Assembly: GCA_002480525.1 (NCBI GenBank)
Contig: DLCH01000053.1
Coordinates: forward strand, 1 to 61,833
DNA: 61,833 bases
Reading direction: 5' to 3'
Source of the DNA: Gammaproteobacteria bacterium UBA7803
Lineage (GTDB): Bacteria > Pseudomonadota > Gammaproteobacteria > Pseudomonadales > Azotimanducaceae
A program made the translations under genes and the position numbers. The notes beneath the pieces were generated by a model. It did not search any database, was not told where the DNA came from, and saw nothing but the letters and a program-made list of their open reading frames with translations. Position 1 is the first letter of the stretch, and each line of letters starts with the position of its first letter. This document shows, one piece after another, positions 32,982-41,840 of the stretch.

Positions 32982-34043
32982 TCAGGCCTGGAGAGACTCC
33001 CAGGCGTCGACCTCCGCGGTCAGCCGCGCGCGCTGGCTGTCCGGCAGAAAGCTCGCCGCGAAGCTGTTGCGGGCGAGCTGCGCCGATTCGGCCAGAGTCA
33101 GTCCCAGCGCCGCCGCGCAGCGGGCGAAGTTCTCCGACAGGTAGCCGCCGAAGTAGCTGGGGTCGTCGGAGTTCACGGTCACCAGCAGGCCGCGATGGAG
33201 CAGCCGGCGCAGGTTGTGCTGCGCCAGGTCGGGCACGGCCTTCAGGCGCACGTTGGACAGCGGGCAGACGGTGAGCGGGATGCGCGACGCCGCCAGCCGC
33301 TCCAGCAGCGCCGCGTCCTCCTCGGCGCGGATGCCATGGTCGATGCGCTCGACCTGCAGGGCATCCAGCGCGCCCCACACGTAGGCCGGCGGGCCCTCCT
33401 CGCCGGCGTGGGCGACGCAGCGCAGGCCCAGCGAGCGGGCCCGGGCGAACACGTCCGCGAAGGGCTCCGGGGGGAAGCCGACCTCGGAGCTGTCGAGGCC
33501 CACGGCCACCACGTCGTCGAGGTAGGGCTCCGCCGCCTTCAGCGTCGCCATGGCGTGCTCGGCCGGCAGGTGGCGCAGGAAGTTCAGGATCAGCGCGCCG
33601 CTCTGCCGCCAGCCCCGGCGCGCCTCGGCCAGCGCCGCGCCGATGCCGGACACCACCACCGGCAAAGGGACACCGCGCTCGGTGTGGGCCTGAGGGTCGA
33701 AACCGATCTCGCAGTGGAGGATGCGCTCGCGCCGGCAGACTTCCAGGTAGTCGAGGGTCAGGTCGCGGAAGTCCTCCTCGGTGCGCAGCACCGACATGCC
33801 CTGGTAGTAGAGGTCGAGAAAGCTCTGCAGATCGTCGAACTGGTACGCCGCCAGCACCGCGTCCTCGTCGCCGTACGGCAGCTCGACGCCGTTCTTCTCC
33901 CCCAGCGCCAGCAGCCGCGCCGGCGTGAGCGAGCCTTCGATGTGGAGATGCAGCTCCGCCTTCGGCAGGGTGGCGAAGAAGCCGGCGTCGCGGGCGCCGG
34001 GATCAGCCGCCGGCCGGGGCGCCCCCGGGGATGGTGTCGGCAT
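32982..34043 (-). CDS. Adenine deaminase (adenosine deaminase superfamily, Ade/Aah1 type)
   Basis: Converts adenine to hypoxanthine with a zinc ion. The 353-residue protein has the HxH motif AELHLHIEGS, VAHAGEEGPP with catalytic Glu, RIDHGIRAEED, PLSNVRLK and the NSDDPSYFGGY motif. The PLSN[VT]-L and SDDP-YFGGY forms and the length match bacterial adenine deaminases of the adenosine-deaminase fold rather than true adenosine deaminases. No signal peptide, so it works in the cytoplasm. It overlaps the end of the first NUP gene by 41 bases and is the last gene of the purine operon. Confidence 0.9.
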   Translation of the reverse strand: MPTPSPGAPRPAADPGARDAGFFATLPKAELHLHIEGSLTPARLLALGEKNGVELPYGDEDAVLAAYQFDDLQSFLDLYYQGMSVLRTEEDFRDLTLDYLEVCRRERILHCEIGFDPQAHTERGVPLPVVVSGIGAALAEARRGWRQSGALILNFLRHLPAEHAMATLKAAEPYLDDVVAVGLDSSEVGFPPEPFADVFARARSLGLRCVAHAGEEGPPAYVWGALDALQVERIDHGIRAEEDAALLERLAASRIPLTVCPLSNVRLKAVPDLAQHNLRRLLHRGLLVTVNSDDPSYFGGYLSENFARCAAALGLTLAESAQLARNSFAASFLPDSQRARLTAEVDAWESLQA

Positions 34044-35139
34044 AGACGTCCCAGTTGTCGAGGATTTCGTCCATGACCGCCGAGCCTACCAGATAGAGCG
34101 ATTCCAGCGACGCCTCCATGCCGGCGTAGCCGTCGTTCTCCCGCAGCAGGTTGTCCACCGCGCCGACCCCCGGCGGCGGCATGGTGTAGTTGCTGCCCGC
34201 GCGCAGCACCATGAAGCGATGCTTGTCCACCCGGCCGGTCTCGTGGGCGTAGCTGAGCGACTGATAGGTGCCGGTGTCCTCCATGGCCGAGGTGACGAAG
34301 TCCGTGGCGCCGTCGGTCCAGTAGGACACCCAGTCGTTGGCCCAGTCGTTCAGGTACTCGCCGTGCCAGAACGTCATGGCGGCGATGTGCCCGCCGGTGA
34401 GCACGAAGGGCGGCCGGCGGGCGTTGGGGTGCTCCGTGTAGGCGGCCCGGGTCGCCGCCAGCCCCGGCAGGTCGGGCAGCTCGAGATCCCGGGTCAGCTC
34501 GAACGCCCAGTCGCGCAGCGATTCGTTGATCCGGAACACCTCGCCCTTGGGCGCCGGCCGGTCCGGGTCGTAGGGGAACTCGGTGTGCCGGGCGAAGTAG
34601 CCGGTATCCCAGCCCTCGGGGATCTCCCGGGCGTCGATCTCGTGGCCGAGATCGCCGTCCACCAGATAGGCGGACCAGACCGCCGAGCCGATGGAGGCAT
34701 CCTCCGGGTCGATGCCCGCGATGCCGGCCACCAGCCAGTACGCCTCGGTCAGGTCGAAGCGCTGGTCCAGCGCCAGGGCCATGGCCGCGCCGGTGGAGTG
34801 CAGGGTGCCGATGCCGGTCACCATGCCCAGCACGCCGGTCTCCTCGTTCAGGTACAGATCGTGATGGCCCTGGGGAAACGGCACCCGGGTGTCCAGCCCG
34901 CGGCGGGTCTTCCAGAATTGGAACTCCCCCGGCGCGTCGCCGCTGTCGTCGCCGATCTCGAACATGGTGACCACCACGAACCGGACCTTGAAGGGCGCCG
35001 CGCAGGCATGGCCCGGCCGGCAGTCCTGCCAGGAGGTCGCGCCGGTTCCGGAGGCGTCGGCGGCTTCCGGTGCGCGCGCGCAGCCCGCGAGCGCGATGGT
35101 GAGCAGCAGCGGCAGCGCCAGGGCGTGGCGGTTCGTCAT
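34003..35139 (-). CDS. Exported NUP family protein (purine nucleoside permease family), lipoprotein
   Basis: A 378-residue PF06516-type protein. The N-terminus is a lipoprotein signal with lipobox IALAGC (Cys 20). The mature part has VVVTMFEIGDDSGDAPGEFQFW, GVLGMVTGIG, AYWLVAGIAGIDPEDASIGS and SNYTMPPPG. The family is named from a fungal nucleoside permease, yet it has no membrane segments here and its fold is related to nucleoside phosphorylases. An exported enzyme releasing bases from purine nucleosides is therefore more plausible than a permease. A paralogue lies two genes upstream. The start at MTNRHALAL is chosen by the signal peptide. Confidence 0.85.
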   Translation of the reverse strand: MTNRHALALPLLLTIALAGCARAPEAADASGTGATSWQDCRPGHACAAPFKVRFVVVTMFEIGDDSGDAPGEFQFWKTRRGLDTRVPFPQGHHDLYLNEETGVLGMVTGIGTLHSTGAAMALALDQRFDLTEAYWLVAGIAGIDPEDASIGSAVWSAYLVDGDLGHEIDAREIPEGWDTGYFARHTEFPYDPDRPAPKGEVFRINESLRDWAFELTRDLELPDLPGLAATRAAYTEHPNARRPPFVLTGGHIAAMTFWHGEYLNDWANDWVSYWTDGATDFVTSAMEDTGTYQSLSYAHETGRVDKHRFMVLRAGSNYTMPPPGVGAVDNLLRENDGYAGMEASLESLYLVGSAVMDEILDNWDVYADTIPGGAPAGG

Positions 35140-35164
35140 GGAAGGCCTCGTGGTGTCGGTGAAT

Positions 35165-36628
35165 TCAGGCGTCGTCTGCGGGTGCAACTGCGGGTGCAAC
35201 CGCGGGTGCAACTGCGGGCGCGCACACCCCGTAGCGGCGGCAGAGGAAACCCCGGTACTGGGGTTCCACGCCGGCCAGCAGCGCGTCGCCGCGGCGCTGA
35301 AAGGCCCGCTCGAAGCGCGTGAGGCGCTCGTCGAGCTGCTCGAGCAGCGCGGCCCGCTCGGCCTCCGGCAGAAAGGCATGGGCCAGGGAGTTGCGGCTCA
35401 GGGTGCGGATTTCCTGCCAGGTCAGGTCGAATTCCTTCACCGCCACGAAGAACTCGTCGGTGAGGGTGGAATCCCACATGCCCCGGTCGTCGGTGGACAG
35501 CGCCACCGGCACGCCGATGCGCAGATACTCCGGGAACGGGTGCTGATCGTAGTCGTCGACGTAGCCGAGCAGCAGGTTGGAGATCAGGTTGATCTCCACC
35601 AGATAGGGCCCGTGCCGCATCAGCAGCAGGGTGTCCGGGTCAGAGATCAGGTTGAGCCCGTGGCCGATGCGGTCCGCGCCCAGCAGCAGGGTGTCGCGGA
35701 CGTGGGCGTTGGGCTCGTCGACCTCGCCGGCATGAATGGACAGGTGCACGTCGCCCACCTCCCGGCGCAGCGCACGGAAGGTGTCGAGAAAGCGCAGCGG
35801 GTAGCCTTTGTCGTTGTCCTCGCGGCCGACCAGATTGACGCCGACGAACTCCGGATGACGGGCGACGAACCGGTAGACCGTGTCCAGCGCCTGCTCCGCC
35901 CCCGGCGTGAAGCGGAGCACGGCGAGCTGGAACCGCACGGTCACGCCGGTGGCCCTGGCGTCCGGCCGGGCGAGCCGTGCCCGGTAGATGTCGGCCACCG
36001 CTTCCGGCTCGATGGGCGAGCCGTCCGGCGCCGCGAAGCGGTGCACCGGGATCTGCACCTCGAGATACAGCACCCCTTCCTCGCCGAACGCCTGCATGTT
36101 GCGCACCAGCAGGTCGGCGACCAGATGGGGGTTGGTGAGCATGCCGCCGATGCGCGGCCACAGCGCCTCGAAGAACTCGGCCCGGCCCTCGTGGGGCTTG
36201 TCGAGGCGCAGCGCCTCGAGCCAGCGGTCGCGCATCTCCCCGGACAGCGACGCCACCGGCTGGTACTCGCCGCGCTCGCAGGCCTCGAGCTGACGGTATT
36301 CGTGCTCGGGAATGGTGCGGAACAGCAGCAGGTAGGCGTCGGGGCCGTACTCGTCGGTGCCGTAGCGGCAGTTGTCGATGGTGGTCTTGGTGTAGTAGCG
36401 GTAGCCGTCCGCCTCCGCCGCCAGGGCGAGGTCCCAGAACCACTCGGAATGCACCGCCCCGGTGATGTGGTTGTGCAGGTCGCCGCCCTTGGGCATGGCG
36501 GTGAGGAACTTCAGCAGCTGCCGGTCCGTGGCCCGGTCCTTGAAGTCCTCGAACCAGTCCGCCGCCGCCGGGCCGGCCATGAGGAGGCCGGCCAGCAGCA
36601 GGACCGCGTGGCGCCGGAACCCCCTCAC
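35165..36628 (-). CDS. Exported adenosine deaminase (ADGF-like)
   Basis: A 487-residue adenosine-deaminase-fold enzyme starting with GTG, which overlaps the NUP stop by four bases. Signal peptide RRHAVLLLAGLLMAGPAAA directs export. Active-site motifs: GDLHNHITGAV (HxH), SIHAGEVDEPN, RIGHGLNLI and ALSTDDRGM. Residues 25-120 form an extra N-terminal domain, as in secreted ADGF/CECR1 enzymes. It would turn adenosine into inosine outside the cytoplasm. The tail ends in four APAV repeats from a 12-base tandem repeat. The neighbouring NUP proteins could use the inosine. Confidence 0.85.
   Translation of the reverse strand: MRGFRRHAVLLLAGLLMAGPAAADWFEDFKDRATDRQLLKFLTAMPKGGDLHNHITGAVHSEWFWDLALAAEADGYRYYTKTTIDNCRYGTDEYGPDAYLLLFRTIPEHEYRQLEACERGEYQPVASLSGEMRDRWLEALRLDKPHEGRAEFFEALWPRIGGMLTNPHLVADLLVRNMQAFGEEGVLYLEVQIPVHRFAAPDGSPIEPEAVADIYRARLARPDARATGVTVRFQLAVLRFTPGAEQALDTVYRFVARHPEFVGVNLVGREDNDKGYPLRFLDTFRALRREVGDVHLSIHAGEVDEPNAHVRDTLLLGADRIGHGLNLISDPDTLLLMRHGPYLVEINLISNLLLGYVDDYDQHPFPEYLRIGVPVALSTDDRGMWDSTLTDEFFVAVKEFDLTWQEIRTLSRNSLAHAFLPEAERAALLEQLDERLTRFERAFQRRGDALLAGVEPQYRGFLCRRYGVCAPAVAPAVAPAVAPADDA
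35176..35223. repeat. 12-base tandem repeat in the adenosine deaminase 3' end
   Basis: Four units of CTGCGGGTGCAA (plus strand; the third has one change, the fourth is degenerate) encode a C-terminal APAVAPAVAPAV tail. The unit length keeps the frame, so copy number can vary by slippage without breaking the gene. Confidence 0.85.
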
Positions 36629-37719
36629 CCGCCGTCGGCTCCGGGAATCGCGTCGCGCACCTCGTCCCAGTGCCGCACCAGATGGCGCACCACTTTGCCG
36701 CCGACCCGCTGGGCGGCGTCGAGGGCGGGGTAGCCGTTGTCCGGATACGGCGCCGTGGTGCTCCAGGCCGCCGAACGTCCGGGCGGCGGCATGGTGTAGT
36801 TGCTCACCGTCCGCAGCACCATGATCCGGTCGGTGTCGACCCAGCCGGTGCGGCCGAGGCGATGCAGCGCCGTCAGGGTGCCGCTGTCCTCCATGTTGCT
36901 GGTCACGAACTCGGCTTCCTCGCCGGCGTACAGCCGCACCCAGTCGTTGGCCCAGCGGTTCATCAGCTCGCCGTGCCAGTAGGTGCTCGCCGACAGCGTG
37001 TCGCCCAGGGTGACGAACGGCGCCCGCCGCGCCTCGGGATGGTCCGTGTAGGCCGCCCGGAAGGCCGTCATGGCCTCGGTGTCCGCCGTCGCCGAAGCGC
37101 GCGAGTAGTGGTACGCCCAGCGCGCCAGATCGGCGTTCAGGGCGAAGTGAATGGTGTCGACGGTCCAGCCGGTGTAGATGTCCTCGGGCGTCTGCGCCGG
37201 CGCCTTGCCGCCCAGCGGCACGATGCCGTAGGGCCAGTCGTCGGGGATCTCCCGGCCGTCGATCTCGTAGAGCAGGTCGCCGTCGACCACGTGCCGGGCC
37301 CACACCGCCGTGCCGAGCGACGCGTCCGCCGGATCGCCGCCGGCGATGCCGGCCACCAGCCAGTAGGCCCGGCTCAGATCGAAGCGCGGATCGAGCCCCA
37401 GGGCCATGATCGATGCCGTGGCGTTGGCGATGCCGCCGCCCACGCACACCGCCAGCACGCCGTCGTCGTTGGCGAACAGCGGCTGCTCGCCGAGGGGGAA
37501 GTCGAGCCGGCGGTCCAGCGGCAGCCGTTCGACCCAGAGCTGCAGCTCACCGGGCGCGTCCCCGGTGGGCTCGCCCCGTTCGAACATGGTCACGACCACC
37601 ACCTTCACCGGCATCGGCGAGGCGTCCGTCGCCGCCGGGTCCGCGGCCGCCGGCGGCGCCGCGCCGGCCAGCAGCCAGAGCAGCGCCCCGAGCAGACGCG
37701 ACGTCGGAAGTCTGCGCAC
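36625..37719 (-). CDS. Exported NUP family protein, paralogue 2
   Basis: A 364-residue paralogue of the NUP protein at 34003, sharing VVVTMFERGEPTGDAPGELQLW, AYWLVAGIAGGDPADASLG, SASTYWHGELMNRWANDW and SNYTMPPPG. The GTG start gives a Sec-type signal peptide (RRLPTSRLLGALLWLLAGAAPPAAA) with no lipobox cysteine, so this copy should be periplasmic and soluble. It begins 11 bases after the TBDR stop and overlaps the exported adenosine deaminase by four bases. The two NUP copies may split membrane-bound and soluble forms of the same activity. Confidence 0.85.
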   Translation of the reverse strand: MRRLPTSRLLGALLWLLAGAAPPAAADPAATDASPMPVKVVVVTMFERGEPTGDAPGELQLWVERLPLDRRLDFPLGEQPLFANDDGVLAVCVGGGIANATASIMALGLDPRFDLSRAYWLVAGIAGGDPADASLGTAVWARHVVDGDLLYEIDGREIPDDWPYGIVPLGGKAPAQTPEDIYTGWTVDTIHFALNADLARWAYHYSRASATADTEAMTAFRAAYTDHPEARRAPFVTLGDTLSASTYWHGELMNRWANDWVRLYAGEEAEFVTSNMEDSGTLTALHRLGRTGWVDTDRIMVLRTVSNYTMPPPGRSAAWSTTAPYPDNGYPALDAAQRVGGKVVRHLVRHWDEVRDAIPGADGG

Positions 37720-37730
37720 TTCGGTAGACC

Positions 37731-40247
37731 TCAGAACAGGTACTTGACCGTGGCCGTGTAGTGCCGCGGCAGTTCCGGCAGGACGATGGTGCCGCCGAAC
37801 AGGTTCGGGAAGTTCGCCCGGAAGTACTCCTCGTCGGTGAGGTTCTTGATGTTCGCGCTGAATTGCCACCGGTCCGTATAGTACACGGCGCCGACGTTGA
37901 GCAGCGTGTAGCCGGGCAGCTCCACCGAGCCGGAGAAGCTCGACGCCACCTTCTCGGCGTTCACCAGGCTGAAGTGGCCGGCGAACCGGTCCGAGAAGTC
38001 GTAGGTGCCGGTGAGCGTGAAGATGTCCTCGGGCATGCCCGCGCGCCGGGCGCCGGATTCGCCGGGCCGGAACACGTTGCCGCCGAGGGTGCCGCCGTAC
38101 AGCCGCCAGGGCTCGATGTTCGGCAGATCGTCCGAGCCGATGAAGCTGAAGCGGAAGCCGGTTTCCAGGGTGTTCAGGTTCACCACCTCGATGTGGGACC
38201 AGCCGGCGGTCAGCAGCAGCCGGTCGGTGGCCTGCCAGCGGGTCTCGAACTCGTAGCCCTCGGTCTCGGTGGACTGGTTGGTGACGATGGACTGGGCGGA
38301 GAAGTCGGTGCGCTCCTGCTTGTAGGCGGACAGGGCGAAGTACAGCCGGTTGTCGAGGAAGCTGCCCTTGACGCCGCCCTCGATCAGCTCGGAGGTGTCG
38401 AAGGCGCCGCCGGAGGCGATGTTGGCGGTGGTCACCTCGGCGCCCTGGCCGGCGATCAGCGTCGCCTGCTCCGAGGCGGTGAAGTAGGGCCGCAGGCCGA
38501 AGGGGAACTGGTAGCCGATGCTCAGCATCCACGACGTGCCCTCGAAGTCGTCCTCGGCCTCGGCCAGCTCGCAGCCGGGCACCGGGCAGAAGTTGTTGGA
38601 GCTGGCGAACAGCAGCTTGTCCACCGGCTGGCGGCTCTCGATGTCGATGACGTCGTAGCGGATGCCGGCGGTGATGTTCAGGCCGAAGTCCCAGTCGAAG
38701 TCCACCAGCGCCGCGATGCCGAGATCCAGGTAGTCGCCGATGTAGTACTCGGTGTAGTCGTCGTCGATGCGGGTGGCCAGCAGCCGCCGGTCCAGCGCCG
38801 TGGACGGGCCGGTCAGATCGCGGCGGTCGAAGTACTCGTTGGTGTAATCGTCGGCGTGGTCGAAGTCGGTGTAGCGGATCGACGGCGAGAGCTGCCAGGA
38901 GGTGGTCAGGCCGTCACTGCCGAACTGGCCGGACAGCACCAGCTTGTCCTCCACCACCCAGGTGTCGTGGAACTGGGAGAAGCCGTAGGCGCTCTCGCTC
39001 AAGTTGTCGTAGGCCTCGTAGTAGAGCTGGTTCTTCAGCGACATGCCGTTGTCGAAGTCGTAGATGACGTCGAAGTACAGCACCAGGGCCTCGTTCTCCA
39101 GGGTGTCGTCCGGCGCCACCAGCACGTCGCTGCCGTCGATCCGGGCGGTGCCGGGGTTCTGCAGGGCGAGCAGGGACAGGTCCCCCACCAGCACCTCGAG
39201 CTCGGCCAGCGTCTCGTCGCTGCCCGGGATCAGCGCCCCGCCGGGCACGTCGCCCAGGAAGTCGAAGCGGAACGGGTTCAGGTCGCTGAAGCCGTCGCCG
39301 TTGACGTCGTACTCCTGATGGGAGATCGCGCCGTCACCGTCGGTGTCCAGCGGCAGCGGCGAGCCGGTGACGTAGATGCCGTCGTCGATGAGCTCCTGGG
39401 TCAGCCGGTTCCAGCCGGCCACCTGGTTGCCCTCGTAATCGTGGTACATGCCGCCCCACTGCAGCCGCAGCCGGTCGGTCAGATCCATGTCGAAGGAGGC
39501 CTGGATCAGGGTCTGGTCGGTGGAGGTGTTGTCGTAGTAGCTGCCCGAGTCCTCGAGCTCGCCGTAGAGATAGAAGCCGAAGTCGCGGCCGCCGATGCGG
39601 CCGGGGCCGCCCACTTCCGCGGTGAGCACGCTCTTGTCCCAGGAGCCGGCGGTGTAGGAGAACTCGCCGGTGTTCTCCGCCAGATACTGGCCACCGTCGG
39701 CCCGCGCCGACTTGGGCTCGAAATTCAGAAAGCCGCCGATCTTCGACGGCCCCATGATCGGCGACGCCGGCCCGCGCACGATGTCGATGCGGTCGGCGGC
39801 GCCGATCGGGGTCGGGTAGTTGCCGGGGTTGTCCAGGCGTCGGATGCCGCGGAAGTAGGTCTCGCCCGGCGTGCCGCGCACGTCCAGGGCCCCGGCCACG
39901 CCGAAGAACGACTGGGTGAAGGAACCGGGCGCGAGCACGATCAGCTCGTCGATGTCCTTCACGTTGAAGCGCTCGATCTGCTCCGAGGACACCGTGGACG
40001 CCGACCGGGGCAGTTCCAGCAGCGACTTCTGGAAGCCGAGCACCGATTCCACGTTCTCGCCCGGCTGGCTGCGGAGCTGGCCCGTCACCACCATCTCCTC
40101 GATGGGTCCGGTGCTCTGCTCGGGCTCGGCGCCCTCGGCCGCTTCGGCCGACACGGCGGCAGGCCACAGCAGCAGGCTCCCTGCCGCGCCGATCATGGCA
40201 CGCCGTCGCCGCCGGTCTGCCGGCCGCGGAATTCCCGTATTGATCAC
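37731..40247 (-). CDS. TonB-dependent receptor with EF-hand loop (purine operon)
   Basis: An 838-residue outer-membrane receptor with GTG start behind GGGGGA. Signal peptide around MIGAAGSLLLWPAAVSAEA, TonB-box region IEEMVVTGQLRSQ, plug with IDIVRGPASPIMGPSKIGG, and a barrel ending HYTATVKYLF. An insertion at residues 301-325 contains a canonical EF-hand calcium loop DTDGDGAISHQE followed by a second DVNGDGFSD loop. Being inside a purine-salvage operon, it probably admits nucleosides, nucleotides or nucleic-acid fragments; that substrate is inferred from context only. Confidence 0.9.
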   Translation of the reverse strand: MINTGIPRPADRRRRRAMIGAAGSLLLWPAAVSAEAAEGAEPEQSTGPIEEMVVTGQLRSQPGENVESVLGFQKSLLELPRSASTVSSEQIERFNVKDIDELIVLAPGSFTQSFFGVAGALDVRGTPGETYFRGIRRLDNPGNYPTPIGAADRIDIVRGPASPIMGPSKIGGFLNFEPKSARADGGQYLAENTGEFSYTAGSWDKSVLTAEVGGPGRIGGRDFGFYLYGELEDSGSYYDNTSTDQTLIQASFDMDLTDRLRLQWGGMYHDYEGNQVAGWNRLTQELIDDGIYVTGSPLPLDTDGDGAISHQEYDVNGDGFSDLNPFRFDFLGDVPGGALIPGSDETLAELEVLVGDLSLLALQNPGTARIDGSDVLVAPDDTLENEALVLYFDVIYDFDNGMSLKNQLYYEAYDNLSESAYGFSQFHDTWVVEDKLVLSGQFGSDGLTTSWQLSPSIRYTDFDHADDYTNEYFDRRDLTGPSTALDRRLLATRIDDDYTEYYIGDYLDLGIAALVDFDWDFGLNITAGIRYDVIDIESRQPVDKLLFASSNNFCPVPGCELAEAEDDFEGTSWMLSIGYQFPFGLRPYFTASEQATLIAGQGAEVTTANIASGGAFDTSELIEGGVKGSFLDNRLYFALSAYKQERTDFSAQSIVTNQSTETEGYEFETRWQATDRLLLTAGWSHIEVVNLNTLETGFRFSFIGSDDLPNIEPWRLYGGTLGGNVFRPGESGARRAGMPEDIFTLTGTYDFSDRFAGHFSLVNAEKVASSFSGSVELPGYTLLNVGAVYYTDRWQFSANIKNLTDEEYFRANFPNLFGGTIVLPELPRHYTATVKYLF

Positions 40248-40498
40248 GTTCTCTATCCCCCAGTGCGATTCGTTCTTGGTTATGGCCCCGTTCGGGGTCG
40301 AGGCTGATTAGCAATTGGCATACCAGCAGCCCGGCCGGGTGCATACGCGCCCGAAGCCCCGATCGACCCCGGACCCGCCGTTCGCGGCGCCGGCCGGCGC
40401 GCCCCGCAACGGGGCACCGGCGGCGACCGGGGCGCATTCTGCACCAAATGCGTGCGAAAGCCGCGTCAACGATGCCCGGGCCCGGCGGCGCCGGCGAC
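40248..40498 (-). other. 251-base leader between guaD and the purine TBDR
   Basis: No gene is visible. On the minus strand there is a -10-like GCTAAT (40307-40312) without a good -35, then a small hairpin CCCCG-TT-CGGGG (plus strand 40286-40297) in the probable leader. The rest is GC-rich with no clear motif. It may carry a second promoter for the TBDR-NUP-deaminase genes. I found no recognisable purine riboswitch. Confidence 0.35.
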
Positions 40499-41836
40499 TC
40501 AGCCCGCCTCCCGGCGGTAGACCGGCCGACCGGCCACGTAGGTGCGCGACACCGCGTCGCCGCCCAGCATCAGGTACGCGAACACGGTGTCGGTCAGGGA
40601 GGACGCCAGCCGCAGCCGGTCGGCCAGCACGCTGTCCGGGTGCGGCGACAGCACCACCACGTCCGCCTCGTGCCCCGGCGCCAGCCGGCCGACCCGGCCG
40701 TCCCAGCCGAGCGCCCGGGCATTGCCCAGGGTCGCCGTGTACAGCGCCGTCAGCGGATGCCAGCTCGTGCTGGTGAGCTGTGCGACCCGGTAGCCGTCGG
40801 CGAGGGTCGACAGCATCGAGAAGCTGGTTCCGGCACCCACGTCCGTGGCCACGCCCAGATTCACGCCCGCCCGGTCGACCCGGGCCAGGTCCAGCAGACC
40901 GCTGCCGAGGAACAGGTTGGACGAGGGACAGAAGGCGATGGTCGCGCCGGCGGCCCCCAGCCGGCCGAGCTCCGAATCCGACAGATGAATGCCGTGGGCG
41001 AACACGCTTTGCGGCCCCACCAGGCCGAACCGCTCGTAGACCCCGACGTAGTCCGCCGCGTCCGGGAACGTGCGCGCGGTGGCGGCCAGCTCCTCGGGGT
41101 GCTCCGCCAGGTGGGTGTGCAGATAGACGCCGGGATAACGTTCGAGCAGCTTCCCCGCACCGCGGAGCTGATCCTCGGAGCAGGCGATGGCGAACCGCGG
41201 CGTCACCGCGTAGGCCAGGCGGTCGCGGCCGTGCCAGCGCTCGATCAGCGCCGCGGTCTCGTCGATGCCGTCGGTCCGGTCGCGCAGGGCCCGCGGGCCG
41301 TGCCGGTTCATCAGCACCTTGCCGGCGGCGAGGCGCACGCGGCGCCGCGCCGCCTCGTCGAACAGCGCATCCGTCGCCGCGGCATGCACCGTTCCGAGCA
41401 CCAGCGCCGAGGTGGTGCCGTGGGCGGCCAGCCGGTCGAGGAACCGGCCGCACTGTGATCGGGCGTGCTCCGGGTCCGCGAACGCCAGCTCCGCCGGGTA
41501 GGCGTAGCGCTCCAGCCAGTCGAGGAGCTGGCTGCCGTAGCTGGCGATCACGTCCATCTGCGGGCAGTGGATGTGCAGGTCGATCAGCCCGGGAACGATG
41601 AGGCTGTCGCGCAGGTCCTCGCAGGCGTCCGGGTCGCCGCCCTGCCGGCGGTACGCATCCGCCGCCATCACCGTCTCCAGGCGGCCGTCGCGCATGATCA
41701 CCACGCCGTCAGGGAGGTGGTCGACGCCGGCGCTGCGCTCGTCCGCCGGGCGCGCGGAGAAGCTGAGGACCGGTCCCCGCAGGGCCACGACGCCGGGCGC
41801 CGCGCCCGGGTTCGCCGATGGAGATCCGCCCGTCAT
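40499..41836 (-). CDS. guaD: Guanine deaminase
   Basis: Turns guanine into xanthine with zinc. The 445-residue amidohydrolase has GLIDLHIHCPQMDVIASYG (HxH), LHTHLAEHPEE, VFAHGIHLSD, FCPSSNLFLGSGLLDL and the ATDVGAGTSFSML aspartate, all diagnostic of GuaD. Length is usual. It begins four bases after the permease gene stop, indicating one transcript. Together with adenine deaminase it feeds bases into xanthine/hypoxanthine use; no xanthine dehydrogenase genes are in the window. Confidence 0.95.
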   Translation of the reverse strand: MTGGSPSANPGAAPGVVALRGPVLSFSARPADERSAGVDHLPDGVVIMRDGRLETVMAADAYRRQGGDPDACEDLRDSLIVPGLIDLHIHCPQMDVIASYGSQLLDWLERYAYPAELAFADPEHARSQCGRFLDRLAAHGTTSALVLGTVHAAATDALFDEAARRRVRLAAGKVLMNRHGPRALRDRTDGIDETAALIERWHGRDRLAYAVTPRFAIACSEDQLRGAGKLLERYPGVYLHTHLAEHPEELAATARTFPDAADYVGVYERFGLVGPQSVFAHGIHLSDSELGRLGAAGATIAFCPSSNLFLGSGLLDLARVDRAGVNLGVATDVGAGTSFSMLSTLADGYRVAQLTSTSWHPLTALYTATLGNARALGWDGRVGRLAPGHEADVVVLSPHPDSVLADRLRLASSLTDTVFAYLMLGGDAVSRTYVAGRPVYRREAG

Positions 41837-41840
41837 CGGC

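Noticed and set aside
35176..35223. Possible CRISPR-like repeat
   Set aside because: 12-base contiguous units without spacers, inside a coding sequence.
37761..40307. 848-residue plus-strand frame opposite the purine TBDR
   Set aside because: Same reason: shadow frame, low-complexity composition, no ribosome site.
40248..40498. Purine riboswitch before the purine TBDR
   Set aside because: No conserved junction sequence or paired loops of a purine riboswitch could be seen; only a 5-bp hairpin.
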